Assembly: GCA_022824685.1 (NCBI GenBank)
Contig: JAJDZJ010000038.1
Span: forward strand, 1 to 39,720
Direction of reading: 5' to 3'
Source: Caldilineaceae bacterium
Lineage (GTDB): Bacteria; Chloroflexota; Anaerolineae; Caldilineales; Caldilineaceae
Length of the DNA: 39,720 nucleotides
The notes under the pieces were generated by a model that did not search any database, was not told the origin of the DNA, and was given only the letters and a program-made list of their open reading frames with translations. The translations under genes and the position numbers were made by a program. Numbering within the stretch: the first letter of the stretch is position 1; each line of letters opens with the position of its first letter. This document shows positions 18,325 through 27,450 of the stretch, in pieces.

Positions 18325-19143
18325 ATGCTACTGACCATTGATATCGGGAACAGCAGCGTTGTTGTGGGCGCGTTTGGCGAAGGTGAGGTCCCCCTTGCAA
18401 GCTGGCGGCTGCCGACGGACCGGCGAAGTCAGCCGGAGGCGATCAGGCGTTCTCTGGAGGGGCTCTGGCGAGAGAGCGGATTGGGCGCGGAGGACTTCGG
18501 GGCCGCGGCGTTGTGCAGTGTGGTTGGGCCGTTGACGGATGTGTGGCGGGGCCTGCTGGCGGAGACGCTCGAACGCGAACCACTGGTGCTCCATCAAGGA
18601 ATGGACCTGGGCCTGTGGCTTGACGTAGAAAACCCGGATGCGGTGGGGATGGACAGGCTTGCGGATGCGGTTGCGGTAAAGGCCCGGGCAGAGGGCGCGG
18701 CAGTTGCGGTCGACTTCGGAACGGCGACGACGTTTAATGTTGTCGACGTGGAGGGGCGGTTTCGGGGCGGAGCGATTGCGCCGGGACTCTCCGCGGCGGC
18801 TGGATCGCTGCTGGACAGGGCTCCCGGTTTGCTGGAGCTGGCCCCGGTTATTGCTACGGCGGCACGGGGAAAGGGAGGGGCAGAATTGGATGCCCCGAGC
18901 AGCGCAATTGGCCGCGATACCGACGGCGCGCTCCGGTCGGGTATCATTCTTGGCTATGTGGGGCTGGTGGAGGGTCTCCTGGGCCGGATTCGTGAAGAAC
19001 TGGCCACGCCGGTTACGGTGATAGCGACCGGCGGGTCGGGGCGGATCATCACCTCGTTGACAGGCGCGATTGATCAGTACGATCCTTGGCTGACGCTGGC
19101 CGGGATCCGCAGGATTTACCAGCTCAATTCGACCAAAGGTTGA
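18325..19143 (+). CDS. coaX: Type III pantothenate kinase
   Basis: A 272-residue ASKHA-fold kinase for the first step of coenzyme A synthesis (pantothenate to 4'-phosphopantothenate), of the CoaX type that is not inhibited by CoA. The phosphate-1 motif DIGNSS starts at D6. GMDRLAD (108-114) is the pantothenate-binding signature. VDFGTATTFNVVD (129-141) carries the likely catalytic D130, and GGAIAPGLSAAAGSL and ATGGSG follow. The length is normal. It closes the metG-DUF2142-VanW-coaX run and is followed by an intrinsic terminator. Confidence 0.94.
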   Translation: MLLTIDIGNSSVVVGAFGEGEVPLASWRLPTDRRSQPEAIRRSLEGLWRESGLGAEDFGAAALCSVVGPLTDVWRGLLAETLEREPLVLHQGMDLGLWLDVENPDAVGMDRLADAVAVKARAEGAAVAVDFGTATTFNVVDVEGRFRGGAIAPGLSAAAGSLLDRAPGLLELAPVIATAARGKGGAELDAPSSAIGRDTDGALRSGIILGYVGLVEGLLGRIREELATPVTVIATGGSGRIITSLTGAIDQYDPWLTLAGIRRIYQLNSTKG

Positions 19144-19148
19144 ACCAA

Positions 19149-19182
19149 AGCCAGGGCAGCGCGTTCCCCGCCCCGGCTTTTT
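19149..19182 (+). terminator. Intrinsic terminator after coaX
   Basis: The arms agcc-a-gggc (19149-19157) and gccc-c-ggct (19170-19178) pair around a 12-base loop with one mismatch, and are followed by ttttt (19178-19182). It lies 6 bases after the coaX stop and just before the end of the converging glycosyltransferase gene. Confidence 0.8.
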
Positions 19183-20301
19183 CTATTCCAGCAGTTTACG
19201 GTAACAGTTGAGCGTGGCGGCGGCGGTGGCGCGCCAGTTGAAGCGCCCGGCGCGCGCCAGGCTCAGCTCGCGGCGCCGGGCGCGTTGCGGGCCGTCCTCG
19301 AGGAGCTCGGCAATCGCGTCCGCGATGTCCGGGATGGAGTGGGGGTTGAAAAGGCGGGCGGCGTCCGCGGCGACCTCTGCCAGGCTTGGCGTGTTTGCGC
19401 AGGCTACGGGCGTACCGCAGGCCATGGCTTCGAGGACGGGAAGACCGAACCCTTCATAGAGGCTGGGAAAGAGGAACAGGGTCGCGGCGCTGTAGAGCGC
19501 GGGCAGGTCCCGCTCGGGGATGGGCCCGAGGAAGCGGATGGCGTCGGTGAGCTGGCGGCGCGCGGCGCGCTGTTTGGGCTGGGGGTAGCGGTCATCCCAG
19601 GCGCCGGCGATGACGAGCGGGGGCGTGCGCGGCGAGGCGAGGCGGGCATAGGCATCAACGAGGGCCGGGAGATTCTTGTGGGGCTTGTTGATGCCGACGT
19701 AGAGGAGAAAACTTTCGGGCAGATTGTACTGCGCGCGCACGCGGTCGACTGCGACGGCCGGCTGGGGGCGATAGTGGGAGCCGGCGGCGAGCGGGGTGAC
19801 GGCAATCTTGGCGGCGGGGACGCGAAAGGCGCTGATGAGATCGCTGCGGCCGGACTGGGAAACGGCAAGGACGCGGGTCGCTACGCGAAGGGCGAGCGAC
19901 GCGGCCAGGCGAAAGAAGAGCCTGGCCCTGGGGGAAGCGGTCTCGGGGGATTTGAGCGGAATCAGGTCATAGAAGGTCAGGACGGTGGGAAGACCGGTGC
20001 GGAAGGGCATGAGGTAGTAGGAGCTATGGTAGAGCGCCGGGGGGTCTGTGCGAAGGCGCCTGAGCAGGAGGGGGATGCGCCACTGCTGGCTGAGGTCGAA
20101 TGGCGAGACGGGAGAGGTTACGGAAGTGCCGAGCGGGGCAAGGGATCCCGCCGGGCCGGCTGAGGCTGGGCTGCTGATGGTGGTCAGGCTTTCCGTCGCG
20201 GTCAGCTGGGGAATCAGCGCGGGAGAGAGGCTGCGCACGTAGCGTCCGATGCCGGGAAAGCGGGGCACTGCTGTCCGGGCGTCGAGAATGTAGTGGCTCA
20301 T
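19183..20301 (-). CDS. GT4-type glycosyltransferase
   Basis: A 372-residue GT-B glycosyltransferase, last gene of the glycan cluster. The N-terminal half opens with DARTAVPRFPGIGRYV, whose G-I-G-R-Y loop binds acceptor or donor. YVGINKPHKNLPAL (about 190) is the start of the donor domain, and EGFGLPVLEAMACGTPVA (about 285-302) has the E-x7-E signature. The wording FPSLYEGFGLP and the early G(I/A)GRY resemble mannosyltransferases of the WbaZ/MtfB type, but the sugar cannot be read from sequence. The start at 20301 is set by the family N terminus; no Shine-Dalgarno is visible. The gap to the upstream gene is 28 bp. Confidence 0.88.
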   Translation of the reverse strand: MSHYILDARTAVPRFPGIGRYVRSLSPALIPQLTATESLTTISSPASAGPAGSLAPLGTSVTSPVSPFDLSQQWRIPLLLRRLRTDPPALYHSSYYLMPFRTGLPTVLTFYDLIPLKSPETASPRARLFFRLAASLALRVATRVLAVSQSGRSDLISAFRVPAAKIAVTPLAAGSHYRPQPAVAVDRVRAQYNLPESFLLYVGINKPHKNLPALVDAYARLASPRTPPLVIAGAWDDRYPQPKQRAARRQLTDAIRFLGPIPERDLPALYSAATLFLFPSLYEGFGLPVLEAMACGTPVACANTPSLAEVAADAARLFNPHSIPDIADAIAELLEDGPQRARRRELSLARAGRFNWRATAAATLNCYRKLLE

Positions 20302-20329
20302 GGGACGGCGGGAGAGGGGTGGAAGGCTT

Positions 20330-21472
20330 TCACTGCCCGTCCCTTTTTGAGAGCTCCACTGCTTCCTGATAGAAGGCGATGGTATTGCGGACCATTGCGA
20401 CGGCGGAGAACTCCTCGCGCACGCGTTTGCGGCCCCGTTCGCCCATTTGCGCGCGGCGCTGCGGATCGCCGAGGAGTTTGTTGATGGCCGCGGCCAGGGC
20501 GGGGGGGTCGTTTGGAGGAACGACCAGCCCGGTCTGGTTGTGCACGTTGACGTAGGATGTGCCTGTGCCGAGCTCGGTGGAGATGACGGGCAGGCCACAG
20601 GCCATGGCCTCGATCTGCACGATTCCCAGGGCTTCGGCGCGATTGGTGGAGGGCAGGATGAAGATGTCGGCGGCGGCGCGCGCCGCGAGACACTCTTCCT
20701 CGGCGCTGTCGCCCAGAAAGGTGACTTTATCGTCAAGGTCTTCGGAACGGGCCAAGTCTTGCCACGGTTCATTCATGGGCCCGGTTCCGACGATAAGGAG
20801 GTGGGCATTGACGCTGTGCATGGCGCGGATGAGGACATCGACTCCTTTATAGTGGCGCAGGCGGCCGATAAAGAGGAGCAACGGCCTGCCCCCAATGCGG
20901 GCGCGGAGGTTTTGGGCGCCGGCGCGCGCTGGCGGCGGAAGCGTGGAGAAGCGGTCCACCTCGATGCCGTAGTGGATGACGCGGCATTTGTGTTTCAGTT
21001 CGCGCAGGAAGGGGGAGGAGTTGATATAGGCAGGGCTGGAGGCGGCGACGAGCGCGGCACGTTGCAGGACGCGGCGCAACAGAGGCGCATAGAGTTTTCC
21101 GGTCCGCCGCTGGCGGACGATGTCACTGTGATAGGAGATCACAGTTGTCTTACCGTGCCCGAGGACGAGCTGCGCCAATTCGGCCAGGGGGTAGGGCGCG
21201 TGGAGATGGACGATGTCGGCGACCGCGGCCTGGCGGCGCAGCGCGGAGAGAAAGGGCAAACTGATGGGGGTTGACAGAATGTGGGCCTGCCTGCCTGTCT
21301 TGGTGACCGGTACGCCTTCCAATGTCTGGTGACGGGTGCGGGGTCCAGTGTTGGTGACCAGCACGCGGGCGTCGACACCTTCTGCGCGGAGGCCCTGCGC
21401 CAGGAGGCGGATGTGGTTTTCGATCCCGCCGATGACGGGGTGGTAGTCCTTGTAGAGGAGCAAAACTCTCAT
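20330..21472 (-). CDS. GT4-type glycosyltransferase
   Basis: A 380-residue GT-B enzyme. The N terminus LLYKDYHPVIGGIENHIRLLAQGL has the GGIE(N/R)H loop of GT4 proteins. HLHAPYPLAELA and SYHSDIVRQ belong to the acceptor domain. LLFIGRLRHYKGVDVLIRA (about 203) opens the donor domain, and EALGIVQIEAMACGLPVIS (about 294-312) holds the E-x7-E motif. The donor is probably UDP- or GDP-sugar. It is 43 bp downstream of the next gene's stop and lacks a clear ribosome-binding site, so it probably depends on read-through of the cluster. Confidence 0.88.
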   Translation of the reverse strand: MRVLLLYKDYHPVIGGIENHIRLLAQGLRAEGVDARVLVTNTGPRTRHQTLEGVPVTKTGRQAHILSTPISLPFLSALRRQAAVADIVHLHAPYPLAELAQLVLGHGKTTVISYHSDIVRQRRTGKLYAPLLRRVLQRAALVAASSPAYINSSPFLRELKHKCRVIHYGIEVDRFSTLPPPARAGAQNLRARIGGRPLLLFIGRLRHYKGVDVLIRAMHSVNAHLLIVGTGPMNEPWQDLARSEDLDDKVTFLGDSAEEECLAARAAADIFILPSTNRAEALGIVQIEAMACGLPVISTELGTGTSYVNVHNQTGLVVPPNDPPALAAAINKLLGDPQRRAQMGERGRKRVREEFSAVAMVRNTIAFYQEAVELSKRDGQ

Positions 21473-21515
21473 TGGACAGACCGAAGTCGCTCCAGGCGAT
21501 CTGTTGACGGCGCTC

Positions 21516-22676
21516 TCACTTGCCCTCCAGCAGCTGGTTGTAGATGGATTCCAGACCGGATACGGTGCGCTCGATGCTGAAATGGTCGGCCACGCGCTGC
21601 CGCCCGGCCTGGCCCATGCGCTGGGCCCGAACAGGGTCCCGGCAGAGGCGGGAGACGGCGCTGGATAGGGCGTTGATGTCGCCGGGAGAAACGAGCAGCC
21701 CTGTATCTTCGTGCAGAACGATTTCGGGGAGTGCGCCGTGGGCGAAGGCGACGACCGGTTTCTCCATGGCCATGGCCTCGATGTTGACGAGGCCGAAGGG
21801 TTCGGGGGCGCCGGGATGGACGAACAGGTCCATCGCGGCGAGGGCGGGGCGCACGTCGGCGAGGTGGCCCGTCCAGTGGACGCGGCCGGCGAGGCCGGGC
21901 TGCGAGCCAAGCTCCAGCAGGCGCGCCTCGTAGTCGTCGCGCACGCCAAAGGGGTCGCCGCCGACGATGAGGAAGCGGCAGGCGGGCTCGGCCTCGCTGA
22001 GCCTGGCCGCCATACGCAGGAACGCTTCCTGCCCTTTCCAGGGTCTGGTTCTGCCGATCATGCCGACGAGGGGCGCGTCGAGGGGGAAACGGGCGGCTTT
22101 GCGGATTTCGGCTCCGCTGGCGGCGGCGCTGCGCCTCAGGTCGAAGCGCGAGAGATCGATTCCGTTGTGGAGAACACGCGCCTTGGGGGAGGCGGTCAGG
22201 CGCCTTGAAACGGCATGGGAGTTGGCGACAACACGGGCGGCCAGGGCGGTGAACGCGCGCTTTCCCAGCCGGTCGGCCCATTTGGCATCCGGCTCAGCTT
22301 CAGAGAGCCAGAAGTCGCGCATATGCCAGACCAGGGGAAGGGTAGCGAGGCGGGCAGCTAACGAGGCGTAGGCGGTGGCGCGCACCGTGTTGCTGTGGAT
22401 CAGCGCGGCGCCGACATCGTGCGCGGTTGTTGCGATGCTGCGGGCGTTGCGCCACAGGTTGAGCAGGCTGCGAGAGGAGCCGCGCAGCCGGGGCAGTGCT
22501 TGCTGATGCACGCGGCACCCGGCCGCGTTGGCTTCGGAAGCCAGCTGGCCTGGGGGCGCGATGAGGTGGGGTTGCCAGCGGCGGCGATCCAGAAAGGTCA
22601 TGAGGAGGAGGAGGCTTCGCTCCGCGCCGCCGAGGGCGTCGGCGTGGTCGACGAAGAGGATTGGTCGCGGTGTCAT
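21516..22676 (-). CDS. GT4-type glycosyltransferase
   Basis: A 386-residue GT-B enzyme. The N terminus ILFVDHADALGGAERSLLLLMTFL carries the GGAER loop. HSNTVRATAYASLAARLATLPLVWHMRD is the usual acceptor-domain segment, and VGMIGRTRPWKGQEAFLRMA opens the donor domain. EPFGLVNIEAMAMEKPVVAF has the E-x7-E motif. Its start overlaps the stop of the upstream gene in an ATGA, so translation is coupled. Acceptor and sugar are unknown. Confidence 0.88.
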   Translation of the reverse strand: MTPRPILFVDHADALGGAERSLLLLMTFLDRRRWQPHLIAPPGQLASEANAAGCRVHQQALPRLRGSSRSLLNLWRNARSIATTAHDVGAALIHSNTVRATAYASLAARLATLPLVWHMRDFWLSEAEPDAKWADRLGKRAFTALAARVVANSHAVSRRLTASPKARVLHNGIDLSRFDLRRSAAASGAEIRKAARFPLDAPLVGMIGRTRPWKGQEAFLRMAARLSEAEPACRFLIVGGDPFGVRDDYEARLLELGSQPGLAGRVHWTGHLADVRPALAAMDLFVHPGAPEPFGLVNIEAMAMEKPVVAFAHGALPEIVLHEDTGLLVSPGDINALSSAVSRLCRDPVRAQRMGQAGRQRVADHFSIERTVSGLESIYNQLLEGK

Positions 22677-23818
22677 AGGTTTCGTTCGACGATCGACATG
22701 AATTGGCGGCCGGCTCGATCCCAGTTCATTTCGCCCTCGACCCAGCGGCGGCCGGCGCGGCCCATGCGTTGCCGTAGTCCGGGGTCGTTGAGCAGGCGAG
22801 CTAGGGCCTGTTCCAGGGCCGCGGGGTCGTCCGGAGGGACCAGGAGGCCGGTCTCGTTTTCGATCACGGCCTCCGCGGCTCCGCCGGCGCGGGCTGCGAC
22901 GACGGGCAGACCGGAAGCGCTGGCTTCGAGATAGACGATGCCGAAGCCTTCGACGCTGCCGGCATGATAGTCTGCGCGTGCGGGCATGACAAAGATGGCG
23001 GCGCGCCTGTAGATTTGCGGCAGTTCGGTGTCGGTTACGTTGTGCAGGAAGCGCACTGCATCCAGGAGTCCCAGTTGCCGGGTCTGCCCGGCCAGCGTTT
23101 CTCTGTAGGGGCCATCGCCAACGATCCAGTACTGGAGGCGGGGAAACCGTTCCAGCAGTGGGGGCAATGCCTGGAGGACAGTGTCGATTCCTTTGCGTGG
23201 CACGAGCCGGGCGACGGTGAGGAGAACGGGAGGCCCTTGCCGAGGCGAGGGGGCCGGCGCAAAGCGTGCCGGGTTGGTACCGGGATGCACTACCTGGTCG
23301 GCTTCCAGACCGATCTTGCGAAGACGTTGTTGGTTGGAGTGAGAATTTGTGACCAGGACATGCGCGCGGGCCATGAGACGATTGAAGATGGCGGAGTGCC
23401 AACGTGACTGCGCAGCTTCGAAATCGTTGCCGTGCGCCAAGACAAGGCAGCTTCCTCCTGACAGCAGAGCAGGCAGAAGCAGCCTGGGATGGGCGTGTCC
23501 GACGATGATGACGCGAGGGCGAAGAGCCGCCACCTTGCGCGCAACGACCCAGGATTGCAGGATAGGCGCGCTCGTGAACAGGCCGCTCCGGTACTGCGCA
23601 AGGTCAAGCAGATGGAATGGTTCCTCGCTGAAAAGAGAGGGGTTGCCGTTCGGGTACACGATGGTCAGGTCGCAGTTGAGGCCGATGCGGCGGCTAATCT
23701 CAAATAGATATTGCTGCATTCCACCGACGCGCGGGTAAAAGTCAAGGGTAAGCAGGGCAACTCTCGGTCGCGGAGAGGCTAAGTGTTTTGGCGGGGAGAG
23801 CGTTGGTTGCGTCGACAT
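22673..23818 (-). CDS. GT4-type glycosyltransferase
   Basis: A 381-residue GT-B enzyme of the PimB/WcaL-like style. It has LLTLDFYPRVGGMQQYLFEISRR (GGMQ loop), GHAHPRLLLPALL and LAHGNDFEAA. The donor-domain start is LLTVARLVPRKGIDTVLQAL, and EGFGIVYLEASASGLPVVAARAGGAAEAV has the E-x7-E motif with S in place of the usual M. agggg precedes the ATG at good spacing. It overlaps the following glycosyltransferase gene by 4 bases and follows the previous one by 11 bp. Confidence 0.88.
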   Translation of the reverse strand: MSTQPTLSPPKHLASPRPRVALLTLDFYPRVGGMQQYLFEISRRIGLNCDLTIVYPNGNPSLFSEEPFHLLDLAQYRSGLFTSAPILQSWVVARKVAALRPRVIIVGHAHPRLLLPALLSGGSCLVLAHGNDFEAAQSRWHSAIFNRLMARAHVLVTNSHSNQQRLRKIGLEADQVVHPGTNPARFAPAPSPRQGPPVLLTVARLVPRKGIDTVLQALPPLLERFPRLQYWIVGDGPYRETLAGQTRQLGLLDAVRFLHNVTDTELPQIYRRAAIFVMPARADYHAGSVEGFGIVYLEASASGLPVVAARAGGAAEAVIENETGLLVPPDDPAALEQALARLLNDPGLRQRMGRAGRRWVEGEMNWDRAGRQFMSIVERNL

Positions 23819-23829
23819 TGGACGGGCCC

Positions 23830-24924
23830 CTACTCCTGCTCCCCGTTGCCGCCATCTACCTGGCTGTCGACCAGGCTGGCGAAGAGGCTTTCGTAGGCGT
23901 CAACGACACGCTCCTGGGAGAAGGCTTGGGCGCGCTCCAGGCCGCGCTGGGCGAGGATGTGTCGAAGGGCCGGATCGTTCAGGAGCGCCAATAGCCCAGA
24001 TCCCAGTTCGGCCGGCCGGGCCAGCAGGCCACACCTTCCGTCCTCAAGCAGTTCGCGCGCGCCGGCGTTCGGTGTGGCGACGACGGGCGTGCCGCAGGCC
24101 ATCGCTTCAATATAGGGGATGCCAAAGCCTTCGTATGCGCTGGGCAGGCAGAAGACCCAGGCGCGGCGGTACAGATCGGCCAGAGCGTCATCGCTGGGAT
24201 TGTGAAAGGAGGTGACGCCAGATGCTTGGACGCTCCGTTCGGCCACCATCCAGAGCTCGGTTTCGGGAAGGGCAGGTCGTATTTGGTCGTGAAAGATGTC
24301 GAGGAGCAGTTTTCCCCGCTTGCGCCCGCCTGTCGTGCCCACGAAGAGGATGGCGGGCCGGGGATGTCTGAGAAGATGGTTCAGTTTGGAGCCAGGGTAG
24401 AAGACCTTGTGATCGAAGGAATTGGGGATCACGAGGTCGATGTTGGGCGCGAACTGCCGGGTGGCGGCGCTGACGGCGACGACGCTGGTGGCTCTTGCGG
24501 CTTCCCAACGTTCGCCGGGGGTCAGCGTCAGGTACCAGAGACGTCGTTTCCAGCTGGTTGCGAAGATTGCTTCGGCCCAGGAGGAGCCATGGAGCGTTCT
24601 CACCAGTGGGCGGCCCTGATGTCGAATGAGGGCGTTGTTGCCATGGGCGTGAATGATGTCGTAGCCGGTGTAGTCCTGGCCGTGGCAGCGCCAAGCCAGT
24701 TGCCAGTGCCAGAGCCAAGCGCGCAGGGGGTTGGCGGGTGGAGGGGAGAGGATTTTGTGGACTCTGTAGCCGGCGTCAGGCGGCCTTTGATCGGTCGTGA
24801 AGACGGTTACTACGTGGCCGCGTCTGGTCAGGGCATTGGCCAGTCTGTGGGCTGCGTAGGCGACCCCGCCAGTTTTGGCGCGTGTGGGCGAAGGCAGATG
24901 GGCGGAAAGCACGGCTATCTTCAT
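23830..24924 (-). CDS. GT4-type glycosyltransferase
   Basis: A 364-residue GT-B enzyme. KIAVLSAHLPSPTRAKTGGVAYAAHRLANAL is the N-terminal strand and loop; IIHAHGNNALI and VRTLHGSSWAEAIFATSWKRRLWYLTLTPGERWEA form the acceptor side. ILFVGTTGGRKRGKLLLDIF opens the donor domain, and EGFGIPYIEAMACGTPVVATPNAGARELL holds the E-x7-E motif. The C terminus is acidic and glutamine-rich. It starts 10 bp after the GT2 gene and is part of the same transcript by spacing. Confidence 0.86.
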   Translation of the reverse strand: MKIAVLSAHLPSPTRAKTGGVAYAAHRLANALTRRGHVVTVFTTDQRPPDAGYRVHKILSPPPANPLRAWLWHWQLAWRCHGQDYTGYDIIHAHGNNALIRHQGRPLVRTLHGSSWAEAIFATSWKRRLWYLTLTPGERWEAARATSVVAVSAATRQFAPNIDLVIPNSFDHKVFYPGSKLNHLLRHPRPAILFVGTTGGRKRGKLLLDIFHDQIRPALPETELWMVAERSVQASGVTSFHNPSDDALADLYRRAWVFCLPSAYEGFGIPYIEAMACGTPVVATPNAGARELLEDGRCGLLARPAELGSGLLALLNDPALRHILAQRGLERAQAFSQERVVDAYESLFASLVDSQVDGGNGEQE

Positions 24925-24934
24925 GGTGAATCGG

Positions 24935-25837
24935 TCAGCTCCGGTTGCGGAGGCCGGCCCGGTAGCCGCGCCACAGGCCGCGAAGTGAAGGGACTGCGCG
25001 TTCCGGATGCCCCTGGAAGATGGACTGCTTGATTAGGATCCAGCCCAGCTCTCTTTTAAGGAAGAAGGGAAGATAGCGTTGCTGGAAGTTTTTGGCGAAG
25101 TAGTAGGCGTTGTTGTGGTGGGATTCATAGAAGTAGCGCCCTTCATCCCTGTCTTTGCTGGCGCGAGAGCCGCCGGTCGGGTAGCCGAGATGCACGATAG
25201 CCGCGGCAGGGTCATAGGCGATCTGGTAGCCGCGGCGCAGAATCCGGAGGGAAAAGTCAGTCTCTTCATTGTTGGCGCGTCCGATGTAGTTCTCGTCGAA
25301 GAGGCCGACATTGTTTGCCAGCTGGCGGGAGATTGACATATTGCAGCCGCGCAAGCTGTCGGTGGTTCCTTTGGGGACTTCGTGTTCCCAGAAATCGACG
25401 ACGCGGCCATTTGGGGCGATGATACATGGTCTTGGCTTTGGAGGCATCTTTTTTCGTTCCACGTATACGCCTCCGGTCGCGGCACCGATGCCGGGGCGAT
25501 CCAGGTTGGCTCTGTGCAGTTCGATGAGATTTACAGGAGGAATGATGTCATCGTCGCAGTAGAGGAGAGAGCTGCCTCTGGCCATTTGGGCGCCGATGTT
25601 GCGGGCGTAGGGCAGATTTGCTTTGGCGACGATGCGATAGCGAAACCGGTCCGGGAACCGCTTGCGGCAGTCAAGGAGGAACTGTTCGGTTTGGGCTTCG
25701 TGGTCTGGCGTCTGGTCGATGACCAGAAGTTCGTAGTTGGGATAGGACAGGTTGAGCAGATGCTGAACTGTGTCACAAAGTACCTTTTCGCGCCGGTAGG
25801 TGGGCACGATGACAGACCAGAGGAGAGAGTCAGGCAT
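24935..25837 (-). CDS. GT2-type glycosyltransferase
   Basis: A 300-residue GT-A enzyme, the only one in the cluster. WSVIVPTYRREKVLCDTVQHLL is the nucleotide-sugar-binding start. LPYARNIGAQMARGSSLLYCDDDIIPP carries the metal-binding DDD near residues 94-96, and FDENYIGRANNEETDFSLRILRRGYQI contains the ED-type catalytic acid region (about 199-225). Hydrophobicity is low, so it acts at the membrane only peripherally. It begins 3 bp after the flippase stop, which strongly suggests translational coupling. Rhamnosyl- or galactosyltransferase is possible but cannot be decided. Confidence 0.9.
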   Translation of the reverse strand: MPDSLLWSVIVPTYRREKVLCDTVQHLLNLSYPNYELLVIDQTPDHEAQTEQFLLDCRKRFPDRFRYRIVAKANLPYARNIGAQMARGSSLLYCDDDIIPPVNLIELHRANLDRPGIGAATGGVYVERKKMPPKPRPCIIAPNGRVVDFWEHEVPKGTTDSLRGCNMSISRQLANNVGLFDENYIGRANNEETDFSLRILRRGYQIAYDPAAAIVHLGYPTGGSRASKDRDEGRYFYESHHNNAYYFAKNFQQRYLPFFLKRELGWILIKQSIFQGHPERAVPSLRGLWRGYRAGLRNRS

Positions 25838-25840
25838 TGC

Positions 25841-27349
25841 CTATCTGCGCACGATGAAATGGAGAAGGTTTTGGTAGGCCGGCGCCAGGTTTTGGGGCAG
25901 GTACTGGCTCAGCCGGCTAAGCAGGTGCAGGTCGGTGTCGTCCAGGGCGTCGAACATCCTCAGCATAGCGGGGTATGTAAGGGCGGCGGCGGTGACGGCG
26001 ACGACCAGGCCGCCCAGCCAGGTGCTGACGAGCCAGGCAACCACGGCGGCTAACAGGGCCGCCATGGAGACGCGGCTGAGCACGCGGAAGGGCAAGGTGA
26101 CTTGGAGGCGCCGGGCGACATGGGTCATGCATACGATGCTGGAAATGGTGTGGCTGCTACAGGTGGCCAGCGCCGCGCCCGTCGCGCCCAGATTTGGGAT
26201 CAGGAGAAGCGAAAGGACAAGGTTGAACAGCGCCATGACCGCGTTCAGTCGGACGATGAATCTCTGCTCCTCCATACTGTATAGCATGGACACGCTGACA
26301 GAGGCAATGGCGCCGGCGATGTGACCGACAAAGAAGATCGCCAGGACCGGAGCCATGGCCAGGAATTCCGGGCCATACAGGAGCGCGACCGAGTAGGCGG
26401 CCGCGGCTCCGCCCAGCCCGATTGGCATGGCGATTGCCGCAGCGATTCGATTGGAAGACAGGTAGATCCGATTGATCCGTTCGCGCTGGTCCTGTCCTTG
26501 CAGCGCGGAGAAAGTTGGCAACAGGGTTGCGGTAAAGATTGCGGGGATGGCCATCGCGCGAATCGCCAGGTCGAAGGACTGGCTGTAAAAGGCGATGTCC
26601 ACATCTGTGGCCAGCCTTTTGAGAAAGAAGATTCCGAACCGCTCATAGGGGATCGTGCTGGCGGCAAAGATGAGAACGATATCCCGGCAATATAGAATGA
26701 TGCGGCGGCGCAGCTCCGGCGGCATATTGAGGGACAGAGCCCCCCGAAACAGGTAGTGCGCGGGCAGCTTCCAGCCGACCAGGAGGATTGCGAGGATGCG
26801 GCGCCCAATGTAGGCGAGTAGAAGGAGGTAGACGCCGAAACCGAACGACACGACGGCAATTGCGGCGAATCCGTAGAAGATGCCTCCAATAAGGCTGGCC
26901 TGGCTGAAAATGCGAAAGTCCTGCGCGCCTTTGGCCGCAGCGAAGAAGAAAACCTCGACGACGACGAGCACGACGGCAAGTGCGACGGCGGCCAGGGCGA
27001 GCGCGTCGCTTTCGGGGACAATCCAGGAATAGGCAAGAACCAGGACGCCGGCCGCGGCGCCGAGGGCCAGCTCCAGTTGCAGGAGCCGGCCAAAGATGGC
27101 TGAAGCTATTCGCTCTTCCCCTTGGCCCAAGTATTCCGCTCCGAATTTGGTCATGGCCTGGGGGATGCCCGGGGAGGCGACCAGAGCAAGGAGGCCGATA
27201 AGCCAGAGCCAGTAGTTGTACTGGCCCAGGGCGGCCGCCCCAAGCATGCGAGCCAGCACGATGTTGGTGACGATACCAAGGAGAAGCCCGCCGAACGTAC
27301 TGAGGGCGCTCCAGAAGGTATTTCTTGCGATGGTTTGAAAGACCGTCAT
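25841..27349 (-). CDS. Wzx-type polysaccharide flippase
   Basis: A 502-residue MOP-superfamily membrane protein with about fourteen helices. The N terminus IARNTFWSALSTFGGLLLGIVTNIVLARMLGAAALGQYNYWLWLIGLLALVASPGIPQAMTKFGAEYL is the classic RfbX/Wzx opening. The repeat after about residue 290 includes SSNRIAAAIAMPIGLGGAAAAYSVALLYGPEF. It should move a lipid-linked oligosaccharide across the cytoplasmic membrane. aagg precedes the ATG. It lies in the middle of the glycosyltransferase cluster and tells us that the product is assembled on a lipid carrier. No Wzy-like polymerase is adjacent. Confidence 0.9.
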   Translation of the reverse strand: MTVFQTIARNTFWSALSTFGGLLLGIVTNIVLARMLGAAALGQYNYWLWLIGLLALVASPGIPQAMTKFGAEYLGQGEERIASAIFGRLLQLELALGAAAGVLVLAYSWIVPESDALALAAVALAVVLVVVEVFFFAAAKGAQDFRIFSQASLIGGIFYGFAAIAVVSFGFGVYLLLLAYIGRRILAILLVGWKLPAHYLFRGALSLNMPPELRRRIILYCRDIVLIFAASTIPYERFGIFFLKRLATDVDIAFYSQSFDLAIRAMAIPAIFTATLLPTFSALQGQDQRERINRIYLSSNRIAAAIAMPIGLGGAAAAYSVALLYGPEFLAMAPVLAIFFVGHIAGAIASVSVSMLYSMEEQRFIVRLNAVMALFNLVLSLLLIPNLGATGAALATCSSHTISSIVCMTHVARRLQVTLPFRVLSRVSMAALLAAVVAWLVSTWLGGLVVAVTAAALTYPAMLRMFDALDDTDLHLLSRLSQYLPQNLAPAYQNLLHFIVRR

Positions 27350-27450
27350 TGGTCTGCCTTAGAGCCGCGGGCGACAGGGGCTCGAAAGAAGGGCTTCACG
27401 GATTAAAAGCAGAGGGCAAGAGCGCTCAGAATGCGGCCTGCAGATTTGGG